Source: Juglans regia (taxonomy: Eukaryota; Streptophyta; Magnoliopsida; Fagales; Juglandaceae). From it: 64,000 bases of DNA. The notes beneath the pieces are model-generated. The model had not been told where the DNA came from. It made no database searches and saw nothing but the letters and a program-made list of their open reading frames with translations. Position numbers and translations under genes: made by a program. The stretch covers positions 16,860,298 to 16,924,297 of the forward strand of contig NC_049914.1 in the NCBI RefSeq assembly GCF_001411555.2, in the 5' to 3' direction. Positions 11,491 through 25,150 of the stretch are shown one piece after another (within the stretch, counting starts at the first letter, position 1; the number at the start of each line of letters is the position of its first letter).

Positions 11491-11495
11491 AGGGA
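11491..11495 (+). other. 5-bp target-site duplication, left (aggga)
   Basis: aggga immediately precedes the LTR TGTGAC end and is repeated at 15914-15918 directly after its TTACA end. Removing the LTR and one copy restores the NLR reading 'acacaagggagc', which is seen intact in the sister units. Confidence 0.9.
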
Positions 11496-12089
11496 TGTGA
11501 CGCCCTCAAATTCTGCTTGGGATCGGACGGATATTTGAAGCGTCGAGACATGCAATACAAGGTTACCTGCCCCCGTTCATGACATATAAGATGCAATATT
11601 CCTAACATGCATCTAGTATTATGCAATATTTGCAGCAGATAATTTTTTTTTTTAGCAATACTATGCACCAAACCGAAATATCACAAATACTTAAAATATA
11701 CTTCATACATAAAGACGTACTAAACAACTGAGATTACAATACTAGTCCTAAATGGTTGTGATCAAAAGAGTGATGGAGATTGAACTCCACAAATACAAGT
11801 AGTAATCTGAGGTAACTACTGTACTAACACCTACGTCATATCGTTGCTTAGTCGACCGTTTCCAGTTGGTCGATTCCCTATTCTCCTTCAGATCCTGTAC
11901 TAAGATCTACCATTCGGGGGGGAAATGGTAGTTGAGACTACCACAATGAGATTTGATTACAAATCTCAGCAAGTTAACAGGAAACTTCCACACAGGTTAA
12001 TGATGCATGCATGGCAGTAAAAGCATGAATGCATAATCAAATCATAAGTAATCATAGTATAACTTGACATACAACATAACATAACTGAC

Positions 12090-12420
12090 ATAACTAAAAC
12101 TGAAACTGAAGCTTAGCATGAACGTGACTTGAAACATAACATGGACTTGAAACATAGCATGAACGTGAACTTGAAACATAACATGGACTTGAAACATAAC
12201 ATGAATGTGAACATGCATAATTTGAACATGAACTTGAAACATAACATGAACCTGAGCATGACATAACATAAATGTGAACTTGGAACATAACGTAAATGTG
12301 AACATAACATAACATGAACTTGAAACGTATTCTTGTCTCATGAGATTACCATGATTGCGTGAACGTAAACTTGAACATAACATAATGTGAAACATGACTT
12401 GCACGTGAAATGCATAAACT
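12090..12420 (+). repeat. Minisatellite inside the solo LTR (acttgaaacataacatg-type units)
   Basis: Irregular repeats of acttgaaacataacatg and aacgtgaac run through this interval. The long reverse-strand ORFs (Val/Cys/Met/Phe-rich) are by-products of this repeat, not genes. The second LTR has the same tract at about 17460-17780. Confidence 0.8.
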
Positions 12421-12879
12421 TGGAATCCTATTCAATAGACTTAATCATTACAGTGACCATATGGATGCTACACATGTCCCTTTGAGCCGTGTGTCTCTGC
12501 CGATTACCGCATCACATCACAGGTTTCTATACCAGCTGTGAGTGCATTAATACGTACTCCACAGTTGTTGTGGCCCCACGTATTCTACGTGTCACAATTG
12601 CTGTGTCTCACGTAGTGTATGCTCCACAGTTGTTGTAGCCCCATGACTTATTTGTTTGTGCCACACTTGTTGTGGACACACGTAACATAATGTGTGGCAC
12701 CATCGGCGTTAGTGCCTGGCGCGCTCGGGTGACCAGCTAATTAGGCTCCATTCGCAACCTGTTGATTGTACTTCGTCAACCTAGGGAATTTCACACCTAT
12801 TTAGACACTCCAGCGTGAACTAAGGAGTTCCACTAGGATATTACCTTATCCTAGCGCTTAGGGTCGTGATTGACATGAA

Positions 12880-13330
12880 TAACTTAACTGGCAGACATGA
12901 CATTTCGTAACGTGACGTAACATGAACATGACATAAATGTGACATAAAAGACAGAAATCTTGACGTAGCGTAACGTGACATGAACGTAAGACGACAGACA
13001 TGACATACTTTGAAATATAAATATAACAGACAATATTTCATAACATGGCATACATGTAACAGGCAACATTTCGTAACATAGCATACCATGTAACAGACAA
13101 CATTCCTTAACATGGCGTAACATGTGACAGTGAATATTACGTGACATGAAATACATGTAACAGAAGACATACTTAACTTAATATGACATACTTGCAATGT
13201 ATAGCAATGTATAGTAATACGTGACAGAATATCTTATGTAACAGATGGATAATTCATGACAGAATAAATTCTGTGTAACAGATAAAAATGTAATGACTTG
13301 GCATGGCACATATGGTAACATGCATACATA
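12880..13330 (+). repeat. Second minisatellite tract in the solo LTR (taacatggcataacatg-like)
   Basis: Imperfect repeats of gtaacatg, acatgacat and aacagacaacattt occur here, and again in the sister LTR at about 18235-18680. They give spurious Cys/His-rich reverse ORFs. Confidence 0.7.
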
Positions 13331-16300
13331 CAATTTTGTTCCCTTACTTATCACTCATACACATTAAATTGACAGTAAGTTAAAAGCTAACTTATCTCGA
13401 TCTTCACGCTTCGAGACAAAACTCAAGTGCGATCACGAGAAACTGAAAGTAATGATTTCTAAAAATTAGAACTTCATCACTAAAAATTAGGAATATGGAG
13501 AAATATCAACTTAGAGTAAAATTACCATTTTACCCTCTACATGTGGGAAAATGACCATTTTACCCCTAACTTAAGGATTTTGCATCCTAACTCCAAAAAT
13601 CACCAAAATTTACACACCTTATGTAAATTTTGTCCTAAGCTCAAATATCAATTCAGAAAAATTTAAAACTAAACACAACCATTAAAACTCTATAGGGCCA
13701 AAACTTACAAAGGCTATTTCCTTTGATTTTTGTTGTAATTCTTTCAAATCTCAAAACTCATAATTAAACCAAAATTTTTCTTCTACCATACTCATATCAT
13801 ATTCCTAACAATAATCATGTTTTGAATCATGAACAAAAGTCATCAAAATCACTAAAACCATACTTGAACTTTTTGGTTTTTCTTCTAAGTTCAAAATAGA
13901 ATTTTGTTTCTAACTTGTTTTGATCAATCTCTTGATCCATGACTTATAAAGATGTGATCTTCAAACCCAAACATCACATGGTTTAAAAAGGTGTCCTAAA
14001 ATAGATCCAAGCTTCAAACTCAAGATCACATGGTTAAACATCACCCAAAACATAAATTTAGCCAAGAACATCATCACTTTGGCCTAACCAAATATCTCAA
14101 TGCATAACATTTCATATCTTCGAAACTAACATCAAATATCTTCAAAATAACATTTTAACATGTATATAAGAGATTTAGGATCTTCAAATAAAAATATCAA
14201 AGCCATTGGAATAAGATTAAACCATAAAAGATTTAAACTTTCACAAAACAGAAACTGTTTTTCCTCTTCCACTTTCTAAGTTTCTAGACCTAAGAAAATA
14301 TTTCACCAAAACTCTTAATCATGCAAAAAATCCTCAACCAATAATCATATACACATTTTAACAGTACTCCATAAAAATTTCGGACCAAGATCTATTAATT
14401 AGCTTGGTCATAAACTCCAAAATATAACACACTCTACAGTTTATCGCCCAGAATGATGTTTCTGGGGTCTAAACAATTTTTTACCAACCAAATGATCTCC
14501 AAATGGAATGAATAAGATATCCACGTAAACTAGACTCCATAAGAAACAACTTTCATGAAGGAAAGTTTTCAAGAAAATACTTAAAAAAGCTTCGAGACAG
14601 GTGTTCAAAAGAGGTATGAAAACCTGTCCGAGAGTGCCTTTTGTGTTCTATGAAGGAAAAGTGTAAAGAAGAGTTGCTTTTCGTGGGAAGTGGACTGGAG
14701 AGCCTTTTAAACAAGCTATGGAAAGTGATAGGACTGAAAGGGAGGCTGAGTGTTGCCCTTTTTCTTATCATAAAAATCAGTCCAAGATCTTTTCTCAAGG
14801 TGGAGTGTAAGAGTGAAAGAGTGAGGTGGCCCTTTACCTTTGTACTTCAAGAACCTTCTAGGCCCTTCTCATAAAGATCTGGCCAGCCAAGTGGGGGTAC
14901 AAAACTTAGCCATGAAACAATGCTAATGTGGTCAATTTCGTGGGCCTAAACCGAATAGGCCTAAATTTTGGGGTTTAAAGAGGGTTTGGGTTGCTATCAA
15001 GCCCAAATCTAAAATCACTTGGCCGAATCAATTTTTCAAGGTTAACAAGGTTGGATAATGATGTTCTAACACAAATTTGAAGGATTAATAGCAAGTGGAA
15101 GTGATTTAATCAAGTGATTAAACACAATGCTAGAAATTGGATTAGAAAATGTTTAGAGGCCAACTTTAGGGTTTTGGGGAAACCGTTTAGGGTTCCAATT
15201 TCAACAATGTTTTTGGGCTTTCAATTGGATTCCCACCATTTAGGGTTTCACTAGGATTGAAAACTTCTTTGGTCTGACACAATTTGGTTGAGCAAATAAA
15301 ACAAAGTTTTGCTTAAGTGGCATGATCTCACACCTTGATTCATTCAAATCCACCAAACGCTCCTCATGGTGCCAAGTGTCTAAAATTATACTCTAAGTGT
15401 GACTAAGATTTTTTCAAGTGTCTAAATAAAATTTCTCTAATTTAATTTGGACATTCTACATTGTGATTTTGAAACACTGCAATTGGTGCGCTTATCGAGA
15501 TTACTATTCACTCAGAAAAAGTGAATCATAAACTTAGCACTAAAAATTCTTAAATATTCATATTAACCGACGATGAAAATCGTTTACCGAAATTCAATCT
15601 CGAACTGCCCCTAAAAATAATTTCATAATTTCCAACAGACGTTTCGTCCGGAATTATGAAAATAGGCAATTGCGCCATAAAATCCTAAATAATCAACTGA
15701 GTCTAATGGTGTAGACCATAATCCAATCTGACACTTCTAACTATCTCAAATAAATAAAACTCATATTTCTAGCACTATAATGAGTGATAAGACTGACTAT
15801 GTTGACAGACTAAAACATATGCGATTGGTTGATTTGTAAAATCTTATGGGGTTTTCACGAGATTCCTAAAGTCAATAGAAATTCTACCAATGAATTTCTA
15901 GCGGGCTGTTACAAGGGAGCTTCAAAACTATTAGACTTCAGAGTCAATAGCATCAACATGATGCAAGGTTGTTTGATTGAAGAGTGCAATGAAATTGAAA
16001 CAATTGTTGATTGTAATAGTATCACAAGAAATGTGTTAGAGTGCTTAGAAAAGTTGTACATAAACAATGTCTTAGAGTTAGTTAGTATTTGGGAAGGAGT
16101 TGTTCGTGCTGGAAGTCTAGCCCAACTAACAACCCAAACTTTTAGCGATGCCAAAAGTCAAATAAGATATTCTCCAAAGGAATTATTGATCAACTCTCTA
16201 AATTGTAAAATTTAAGAGTTGAACACTGTCTTGAGATTGAAGAGGTTATAATGAAGCTTGAAAACACTGAATTGGAACCTGGATCCTTTCCCAATCTAAA

Positions 16301-16379
16301 GACACTAGTACTCATTAATCTTCAAAAAGTGAAAAGCATTTGGATCGACAAATCAATAGAGTGGCCATCTTTAGAGTGT

Positions 16380-19300
16380 TGGACTTTGGGGAATGGTAGG
16401 AAATGGGAAAACAACAATAATGTAGAATTTGAATAATAATGATGATATTGCTAAAATGTTTGACTTCGTCATTTGGATAACCGTATCAAAAGATTGGAGC
16501 ATAGAAAATTTGCAACACAGAATTATACAATGGCTAAAATTGAATATGGATGGCATCATTGATGTCAACAATAATCGTAACAAAATTGCGTGTTGAATAT
16601 CTTCGGAATTAGAATGTAAAAGATATCTACTTCTTTTGGATGAAGTCTGGGACTATCTTGATGTACATGAGATAGTAATCTGTGATAACTAGAATGATAG
16701 TAATGTGGTATTGGCCACTAGATAACGCAACATTTGTCATTATATGGAAACTAATGAACAAATTTATTTGAGGCAATTGTCTACAGTTGATGCTTATAAA
16801 AAGCTTCAGGAAAAAGTGGGTCAGAATGTAAATCTTCCAGGCATTGAACCAATAGCCAAGTTAGTTGTGACGCCCCCAAATTCCGCTTGGGATCGGACGG
16901 ATATTTGAAGCGTTGAGACATGCAACACAAGGTTACTTGCCCCCGTTCATGACATATAAGATGCAATATTCCTAACATGCATATAGTATTATGCAATATT
17001 CGCAGCGGATAATTTTTTTTTTCTTTTAGCAATACTATGCATCAAACCGAAATATCCCAAATACTTAAAACATACTTCATACATAATGACGTATTAAACA
17101 ACTGAGATCACAACACTAGTCCAAAATGGTTGTGATCAAAAGAATGCTAGAGAATGAACTCCACAAATACAAGTAGTAATCTAAGATAACTACTGTACTA
17201 CCATCTACGTCGCACCGTCGCTTAGTCCATCGTTTCCAGTTGGTTGATTCCCGGTTCTCTTTCAGATCTTGTAACAAAATCTACCATTCGGGGGGAATGG
17301 TAGTTGAGACTACCACAGTGAGATTTGATTACAAATCTCAGCAAGTTAACAAGAAACTTCCATACAAGTTAATGATGCATGCATGGCAGTAAAAGCATAA
17401 ATGCATAATCAAATCATAAGTAATCATATCATAACTTGACATATAACATAACATAACTGGCATAACTTAAACTAAAACTTAAGCTTAGCATGAACGTGAA
17501 ACATAACATGGACTTGAAACATAGCATGAACGTGAACTTGAAACATAACATGGACTTGAAACATAACATGAACGTGAACATGCATAATTTGAACATGAAC
17601 TTGAAACATAAATGAACGTGAGCATGACATAACATAAATACAAACTTGGAACATAAAGTAAACGTGAACATAACATAACATGAATTTGAAACATATTCTT
17701 GTCTCATGGGATTACCATGATTGCGTGAATGTAAACTTGAACATAACATAACGTGAAACATGACTTGAACGTGAAATGCAGGAACTTGGAATCTTATTCA
17801 ATAGACTTAATCATTAAAGTGACCATATGGGTGCTACACAGGTCCCCTTGAGCCGTGTGTCCCTGCCGATTACCGCATCACATCACAGGTTTCTATACCA
17901 GCTGTGAGTGCGTTAATACGTACTTCACAGTTGTTGTGGCCCCACGTATTCTACGTGTTACAATTGCTGTGTCTCACGTAGTGTATGCTCAATAATTGTT
18001 GTGGCCCCATGACTTATTTGTTTGTGCCACACTTGTTGTGGACACACGTAACATAATGTGTGGCACCATCGGCGTTAGTGCCTGGCGCGTTCCGGTGACC
18101 AGCTAATTAGGTCCCATTCGCAACCTGTTGACTGTACTTTGTCAACCCAGGGAATTTCACACTTATTTAGACACTCCAGCGTGAACAAAAGAGTTCCACT
18201 ATGATATTACCCCATCCAAGCGCTTAGGGTCGTGATTGACATGAATAACTTAACTGACATACATGACATTTCGTAACGTAACGTAACAAGAACTTGACAT
18301 AAAAGACAGAAGTCCTGACGTAGCATAACGTGACATGAACTAAGACGATAGACATGACATACTTCGAGACATAAATGTAACAGAAAACATTTCATAACAT
18401 GGCATACATGTAACATGCAACATTTCGTAACATGGCATAACATATAACAGACAATATTTCTTAACATGGCGTAACATGTGACAGTGAATATTACGTGACA
18501 TGAAATACATATAATAGATGGCATACTTAACTTAACATGACATACTTGCAATGTAAAACAATGTATAGCAATACGTGACAGAATATCTTATGTAACAGAT
18601 GAATAATTCATGACAGAATAAATTTTGTGTAACAAATAAATATGTAATGACTTGGCATGGCATATATGATAACATGCATACATACATTTTAGTTCTCTTA
18701 CTTATCACTCATACACATTAAACTGATAGTAAGTTAAAAGCTAACTTATCTCGATCTTCGCATTTCGAGACAAAACTCAAGTGCGATCACGAGAAACTGA
18801 AAGTAGTGATTTCTAAAAATTATACTTAATCACTAACAATTAGGGATATGGAAAAATATCAACTTAGTGTAAAATTACCTTTTTACCCCTAACTTAAAGA
18901 TTTTGCATCATAATTCCAAAAATCACCAAAATTTACATACCTTATGTAAATTTTGTCCTAAACTCAAATATCAATTCAGAAAAATTTAAAATTAAACACA
19001 ACCATTAAAACTCTATAGGGCCGAAACTTACAAGGCTATTTCTCTTGATTTTGTTGTAATTCTTTCAAATCTCAAAACTCATGATTAAACCAAAATTTTT
19101 CTTCTACTGCACTCATAACATATTCCTAAGAATAATCATGTTTTGAATCATGAACAAAAGTCATCAAAATCACTAAAACCATATTTGAACTTTTTGGTTT
19201 TTCTTCTAAGTTCAAAACAGAATTTTGTTTCTAACTTGTTTTGATCAACCTCTTGATCCATGACTTATAATGAAGTGATCTTCAAACCAAAACATCACAT

Positions 19301-22300
19301 GGTTTAAAAATGTGTCCTAAAACAGATCCAAACTTCAAACTCAAGATCACATGGTTAAACATCACCCAAAACATAAATGTAGTAAAGAACATCATCACTT
19401 TGGCCTAACCAAATATTTCAATGCATAAAATTTCATATGTTCGAAACTAACATCAAATATCTTCAAAATAACATTCTAACATGTATATAAGATGCGTAGG
19501 ATCTTCCAATAAAAATATCAAAGCCATTGGAATAAGATTAAACCATAAAAGATTTAAACTTTCTCAAAACAGAAATTGTTTTTCCTCTTCCAGTTTCTAA
19601 GTTTCTAGACCTAAGAAAATATTTCATCAAAACTTTTAATCTTGCAACAAATCCTCAACCAATAATCATATACATATGTTAACAGTACTCCATAAAAATT
19701 TCGGACCAAGATCTATTCATTAGCTTGGTCAAAAACTCCAAAATATAACACTCTCCAGTTTGTCGCCTAGAATGATGTTTCTGGGGTCTAAACAACTTTT
19801 TACCAACCAAATGATCTCCAAATAGAACGAATAAGATATTCAAGTAAACTAGACTCCAAAAGAAACAACTTTTATGAAGGAAACTTTGCGAGAAAACACT
19901 TACAAAAGCTTCTAAACCGTTGTTCAAAAGAGGTATGAAAAACTGTCCGTGAGTGTCATTTGTGTTCTATGAAGGAAAAGTGTAAAGGAGAGTTGTTTTT
20001 CTTGGGAAGTGGACTGGAGAGTCTTTTACACAAGTTATGGATAGTGATAGGACTGAAGAAAAGGTTGAGTGTTGGCCTTTTCTTCTCATAAAAATCAGTC
20101 CAAGATCTTTTCTCAAGGTGGAGTGTAAGAGTGAAAGAGTGAAAGAGTGAGGTGGACCTTTAGCTTTGTATTTCAAGAACCTTCTAAGCCCTTCTTGTAA
20201 AGATCTGGCCAGCCAAGTGGGGGTACAAAACTTAGCTATGAAGCAATGCTAATGTGATCAATTTCGTGGGCCTTAGTGGGCCTAAACCGAATAGGCCTAA
20301 ATTTTGGGGTTTAAAGAGGGTTTGGGTTGCTATCAAGCCCAAATCCAATATCACTTGGCCCAATCAATTTTTCAAGGTTAACAAGGTTGGATAATAATGT
20401 TCTAACACAAATTTGAAGGATTAATAGCATGTGGAAGTGATTTAATCAAGGGATTAAACACAATGCTAGAAATCGGATTAGAAAATGTTTAGAGGCCAAC
20501 TTTAGAGTTTTGGGGAATCCGTTTAGGGTTCCGATTTCAACAATGTTTTTAGGCTTTCAATTGGATTCCCACCCTTTAGGGTTTCACTAAGATTGAAAAC
20601 CTCTTTGGTCTGGCACAATTTGGTTGATTAGATGAAACAAAGTTTGCCTAGGTGGCATGGTCTCACACCTTGATTCCTTCGAATCCAACAAACGTTCCTT
20701 ATGGTGCCAAGTGTCTAATATTATTCACTTTGTATGTCTAAGATCTTGCCAAGTGTCCAAATAAAATTTCTCTAATCTAATTTGGACATTCCATACTATG
20801 ATTTTGAAACACTGCAATTGGTGCGCTTACCGAGGTTACTATTCACTCCGAAAAAGTGAATCATAAACTTAACACTAAAAATTCCTAGATATTCATATTA
20901 ACCTACAGTAAAAATCTTTTCCCGAAATTCAACCTCGAAGTGCCCTTAAAAATAATTTCACAATTTCCAACAGACGTTTCGTCCGGAATTATGAAAATAT
21001 GCTATTGCGCTATAAAATCCTAAATAATCCACTGAGTCTAATGGCATAAACCATAATGTATTATGACACTTCTAACCACCTCAAATAAATAAAACTCATA
21101 TTTTTAGCACCATAGTGAGTGATAACACTAACTATGTTTACAGACTAAAACCTATGCGATTGGTCGATTCGTAAAAACTTATGGGATTTTTACGAGATTC
21201 TTAAAGTCAATAGAAATTCTACCAATGAATTTCTAGCGGGCTGTTACAAGTGCCTTCAAGACAAAGGATAATATTCACCTCTTGAATGATGGACTAAGGA
21301 GTTTATGAAGATGACCAAGTATCAAAATCCAGGACATGGATGAATTGATTGAGTTTTTAAAGTTTTGTTATGAAGAGTTAGATGGTGAGGATAAAAAGGC
21401 TTACTTAAGGTACAGTGCATTATATCTTGAAGACTGTAAAATCTATATAGATTATTTGTTGGAATGTTGGAGAACTGAAGGTTTTCTTGGTAATGCATAT
21501 CCTTTTAGAGTTGCAAGTGAAAAAGGACATAAAAGCTTGCATGACCATATCAACGTGTCTTTGCTAGACAAGAGTGAAAAAAAGAATTATTTTAAGACGA
21601 ACAAAGTGCTGTGGACTATGGCCCTTAAAATTTCTTCGAAAAGTAATATATTTAAGATTTTGGTAAAAATCGAGGAGGGGCTGTGAGAGTCCCCTAGTGA
21701 GATAGAATGACAGCAAGCAAATCAGATTTCCTTGATGGATAATGACTTGTGCACTTTACTTGAAATGCCAAATTGCAAGAATCTCTCAATTTTATTTCCC
21801 TGTAGAAACCATCTTCTAAGAGTAATTTCTAAGCCATTCTTTAAACTCAAATCAAATCTACGAGTGCTAAAATTTTTGGTATTACAATATTGCCAGTATC
21901 TATATCTTGCCAGGCGTGCCTCAGAGCACTCTATCTAAATTGTTGCATCAATCTAATGAAAATCCCATTTGACATAGGACTTATGCAACTGGAGGTGCTT
22001 GACATTCGAGGTACTGGGATAAATCATCTTCCGACACAGATTGGACGTTTGATTCAGTTGATGTATTTGCGGATGTCACCGTATTCTGGTAGTGGACAAT
22101 TGAATGATGTGAGATTCCATCAAAATATTTTTTCAAATCTTTCTTTGTTGGAAGAGCTAAGAATTGATGTGGATCCAAACAATGGAACATGGGATGTAGT
22201 ATCAAAGACTATTATTGAGGACGTGGCTACCTTATCACATTTGACTTCTCTTTTCGTGAAGTAGATTGTCTTGATATTTTTATCTCAAAGAGCCCTGTAT

Positions 22301-22950
22301 GGAAGGATTTCCATTTCAAATTCCAATTTTCTGTTGGTTACCATGCCTTAGCCAGGTTTCGAATTCTTGACTATTTTGGATATCAGATCTGGAGGTGTTT
22401 GATGTTTGCAAATGGTAGAGGGGTTGATTGTGCAATTTCAGAGATTCTTAAATAAACTTATGCATTTGAGTTGATTGGACACAAGAGAGTTTCAAAATTG
22501 TCAGACTTCGGAGTCAATAGCATCAACAACATCCAAGGTTGTTTGATTGAAGAGTGCAATGAAATTGAAACAATTGTTGATAGTAATAATATCACAAGAA
22601 GTGTGTTAGAAAGCTTAGAAAAGTTGTACATAAATAATGCCCTAGAGTTAGTTAGCATTCAGGAAGGAGTTGTTCATGCTAGAAGTCTAGCCTAACTAAC
22701 AACCCTAACTTTGAGCGGATGCCAGAAGTAAAATAAGATATTCTCCAAAGGAATGATTGAACAACTCTTTAAACTATAGAATTTAAGAGTTGAACAATGT
22801 CTTGAGATTGAAGAGGTTATTATGGAGCTTGAAAACACTGAATTTGAACCTGGTTCCTTTCACAATCTAAAGACACTAGTAATCATTGATCTTCCACAAG
22901 TGAAAAGCATTTGAATAAAAAAATCAATAGAGTTGCCATTTTTAGAGAGT
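16380..22950 (+). pseudogene. NB-ARC-LRR unit of the CNL array, split by a second solo LTR
   Basis: The unit begins without a CC domain at the P-loop GMVGNGKTT (16390-16416), then RNBS-A (FDFVIWITVSKDWSIENLQ), kinase-2 (RYLLLLDEVWD), RNBS-B (VVLATR followed by a stop) and PIAKLV at 16865. A 4.4-kb LTR follows. It continues at 21249 in the ARC2 region (QDMDELIEFLKFCYEELDGEDKK, YLLECWRTEGFLGNAYPF) and in LRR sequence (VLDIRGTGINHLPTQIGRL, LLEELRIDVDPNNGTWD) to 22950. Compared with the sister unit at 23428-23490, 46 bp of NLR sequence are missing at the LTR. Stops occur in both halves. Confidence 0.85.
16866..21248 (-). mobile_element. Second 4.4-kb solo LTR of the same family (4383 bp), no target duplication
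   Basis: It has the same terminal bases (TGTGACGCCC, GCTGTTACA), the same minisatellite tracts and the same orientation as the LTR at 11496-15913. The flanks are ttagt on the left and agtgc on the right, so no 5-bp duplication is seen. It lies at a different place in the NLR unit (NB-ARC, not LRR), so it is not a copy carried along with unit duplication. Confidence 0.8.
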
Positions 22951-25150
22951 TGGACTTTGGGGAATGGCAGGAACTGAGAAAACAACAATAATGCAGAACT
23001 TGAATAATAATGATGATATTGCTAAAGTGTTTGACTTCGTCATTTGGATAACTGTATCAAAAGATTGCATCATAGAAAAGTTGCAACATGGAATTATACA
23101 ATGGCTAAAATTGAATATGGATGGCATCATTGATGGCAACAATAGTCGTAACAAAATTTGCGTGTTGAATATCTACGGAATTAGAATGTAAAAGGTATTT
23201 ACTTCTTTTGGATGAAGTTTGGGACTGTCTTGATGTACATGAGATAGTAATCCTTGATAGCCAGAAGGATAGTAAGGTGGTATTGGCCATTAGATACAGC
23301 GAGATTTGTCATTATATGGAAACTGATGAACAAATTTATGTGAGGCAATTGTCTGCAGCTGATGCATATAAAATGTTCTAGGAAAAAGTGGGTCGGAATG
23401 TAAATCTTCCAAGCATTGAACCAATAGCCAAGTTAGTTGTTGATGAGTGTGCTGGTTTGCAGCTCTTGATAGACTAGGTAGCAAGAGCCTTCAAGAAAAA
23501 TGATAATATTCACCTCTTGAATGATGGACTAAGGAGTCTACGAAGATGACCATGTATCAAAATCCAGGACATGGATGAATTGATTGAGTTTTTAAAGTTT
23601 TGTTATGAAGAGTAAGATGGTGAGGATAAAAAGGCTTGCGTTAGGTACGGTGCATTATATCTTGAAGATTATAAAATCTATATAAATTATTTGTTAGAAT
23701 GTTGGAGAGCTGAAGGTTTTCTTGATAATGCATATCCTTTTAGAGTTGCAAGCGAAAAGGGACATAAAAGCTTGCATGACCTTATCAACGTATCTTTGCT
23801 AGACAGGAGTGAAAAAAAGAATCATGTTAGACGAACAGAGTGTTGTGGACTATGGCCCTTAAAATTTCTTCGCAAAGTAATACATTTAAGATGTTGGTAA
23901 AAACTAAGGAGGGGCTGCGAGAGTCCCCTAGTGAGATAGAATGGCCACAAGGAAATCAAATCTCTTTGATGGATAATGACTTGTGCACTTTACTGTAAAT
24001 GCCAGATTGCAAGAATCTCTCAACTTTGTTTCTCTGTAGAAACCATCTTCTAAGAGTAATTTCTGAGCCATTCTTTAAACTCATGCAAAATCTATGAGTT
24101 CTAAACTTACATGGGACTGGTATTACAGTATTGCCAGCATCTATATCTTGCCATAAGTGCCTCAGAGCACTTTATCTGAATTCTTGCATCAATCTAATGG
24201 AAATCCTATTTGACATAGGACTCATGCAACTAGAGGTGCTAGACATTCGAGGTACTGGGATAAATAATTTACCGACACTGATTGGAGGTTTGATTCAATT
24301 GAAGTGTTTGCGGATGCCATTGTATTTTGGCGGTGGACAATTGAACAATGTGGAATTCCATCAAAATGTTTTGTCAAATCTTTCTTTGTTGGAAGAGTTA
24401 AGAATTGATGTGGATCCAAACAATGGAACATGGGATTTAGTATCAAAGGCTATTATTGAGTAGGTGGCTACCTTATCACATTTGACTTCGCTTTCAATTT
24501 GCTTTCCTGAAGTAGATTGTCTTGATATTTTTATCTCAAAAAGCCCTGTATGGAAGGGTTTCCATTTCAAATTCCAGTTTTCTGTTGGTTACCATGCGTT
24601 AGCCAGATTTCAAATTCTTGATTGTTTTGGATATAAGATCAAGAGGTTTTTGGTAGAGGGGTTGATTGTGCAATTTTAGAGATTGTTTAAGAAATTGATG
24701 CATTTGAATTGATTGGACACAAGGGAGTTTCAAAATTGTCAAACTTCGGAGTCAATAACATCACTAGGATGCGAGGTTGTTTGATTGAAGAGTGCAATGA
24801 AATTAAAACAATTGTTGATGGTAATAGTATCGCAAGAAGTGTGTTAGAATGCTTAGAAAAGTTGTACAAAAATAATGTCCTAGAGTTAGTTAGCATTTGG
24901 GAAGGAGTTGTTCATTCTGGAAGTCTAGCACAACTAACAACCCTAACTTTGAGCAGAAGCCAAAAGTCGAATAAGATATTCTCCAAAGGAATGAGTGATC
25001 AATGCTCTAAACTACAGAGTTTAAGATTTGAACAATGTCCTCAGATTGAAGAGGTTATTATGGAGCTTGAAAAAACTGAATTGGAACTTGGATGCTTTCC
25101 CAATCTAAAGACACTAGTACTCATTGAGCTTCCAAAAGTAAAAAGCATAG
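22951..25150 (+). pseudogene. NB-ARC-LRR unit of the CNL array, decayed
   Basis: The P-loop is GMAGTEKTT at 22961, where the Gly before the invariant Lys is Glu, which should harm nucleotide binding. It is followed by FDFVIWITVSKDC, LLLDEVWDCLDVHEI, VVLAIRYSEI, VRQLSAADAYK, a stop in MF*EKVGRN, DELIEFLKFCYEE*DGEDKK, ECWRAEGFLDNAYPF, then LRRs (ASISCHKCLRALYLNSC, LLEELRIDVDPNNGTWD) and the C-terminal LRR block (EECNEIKTIVDG, LTLSRSQKSNKIFSKGMSD, IEEVIMELE). It stops at KVKSI, where an LTR scrap is inserted. Several in-frame stops make it a pseudogene. Confidence 0.85.

Larger units (their letters stand above)
11496..15913 (-). mobile_element. Solo LTR, 4418 bp, gypsy-like
   Basis: The ends are TGTGACGCCC and GGGCTGTTACA, flanked by a perfect 5-bp duplication, with no internal coding or second LTR between. 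Read on the reverse strand it starts TGTAACAGCCCGCTAG and ends GGGGGCGTCACA, which matches the usual TGTAACA...GGGGGYGTTACA layout of plant gypsy LTRs. The minus orientation is an inference from this. Inside are Met/His-like minisatellite tracts (about 12090-12420 and 12880-13330). A solo LTR arises by recombination between the two LTRs of a full element. A 4.4-kb length is long for an LTR. Confidence 0.85.
11095..16379 (+). pseudogene. CNL-type NLR fragment, LRR only, split by a solo LTR
   Basis: The reading starts abruptly at QLNNVEFHQNVLSNLSLLE and continues through decayed LRR sequence to 11490, where a 4.4-kb LTR intervenes. It resumes at 15914 with ASKLLDFRVNSINMMQGCL, then EECNEIETIVD, YINNVLELVSIWEGV and TLVLINLQKVKSIWI. 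These are the post-LRR repeats seen in RPS2/At4g27190-like CNLs. Stops and frameshifts are frequent. Its 5' end is the LINE junction. Its 3' end, at IEWPSLE, runs out of frame into the next unit's GLWGMVGNGKTT P-loop. No function is expected. Confidence 0.85.

Noticed and set aside
12042..13197. Reverse-strand ORFs rich in Cys, Val, Met and Phe in the LTR (also at 17429-18551)
   Set aside because: They are translations of a minisatellite with acttgaaacataacatg-like units, with no protein-like variety. All three frames are open for the same reason.
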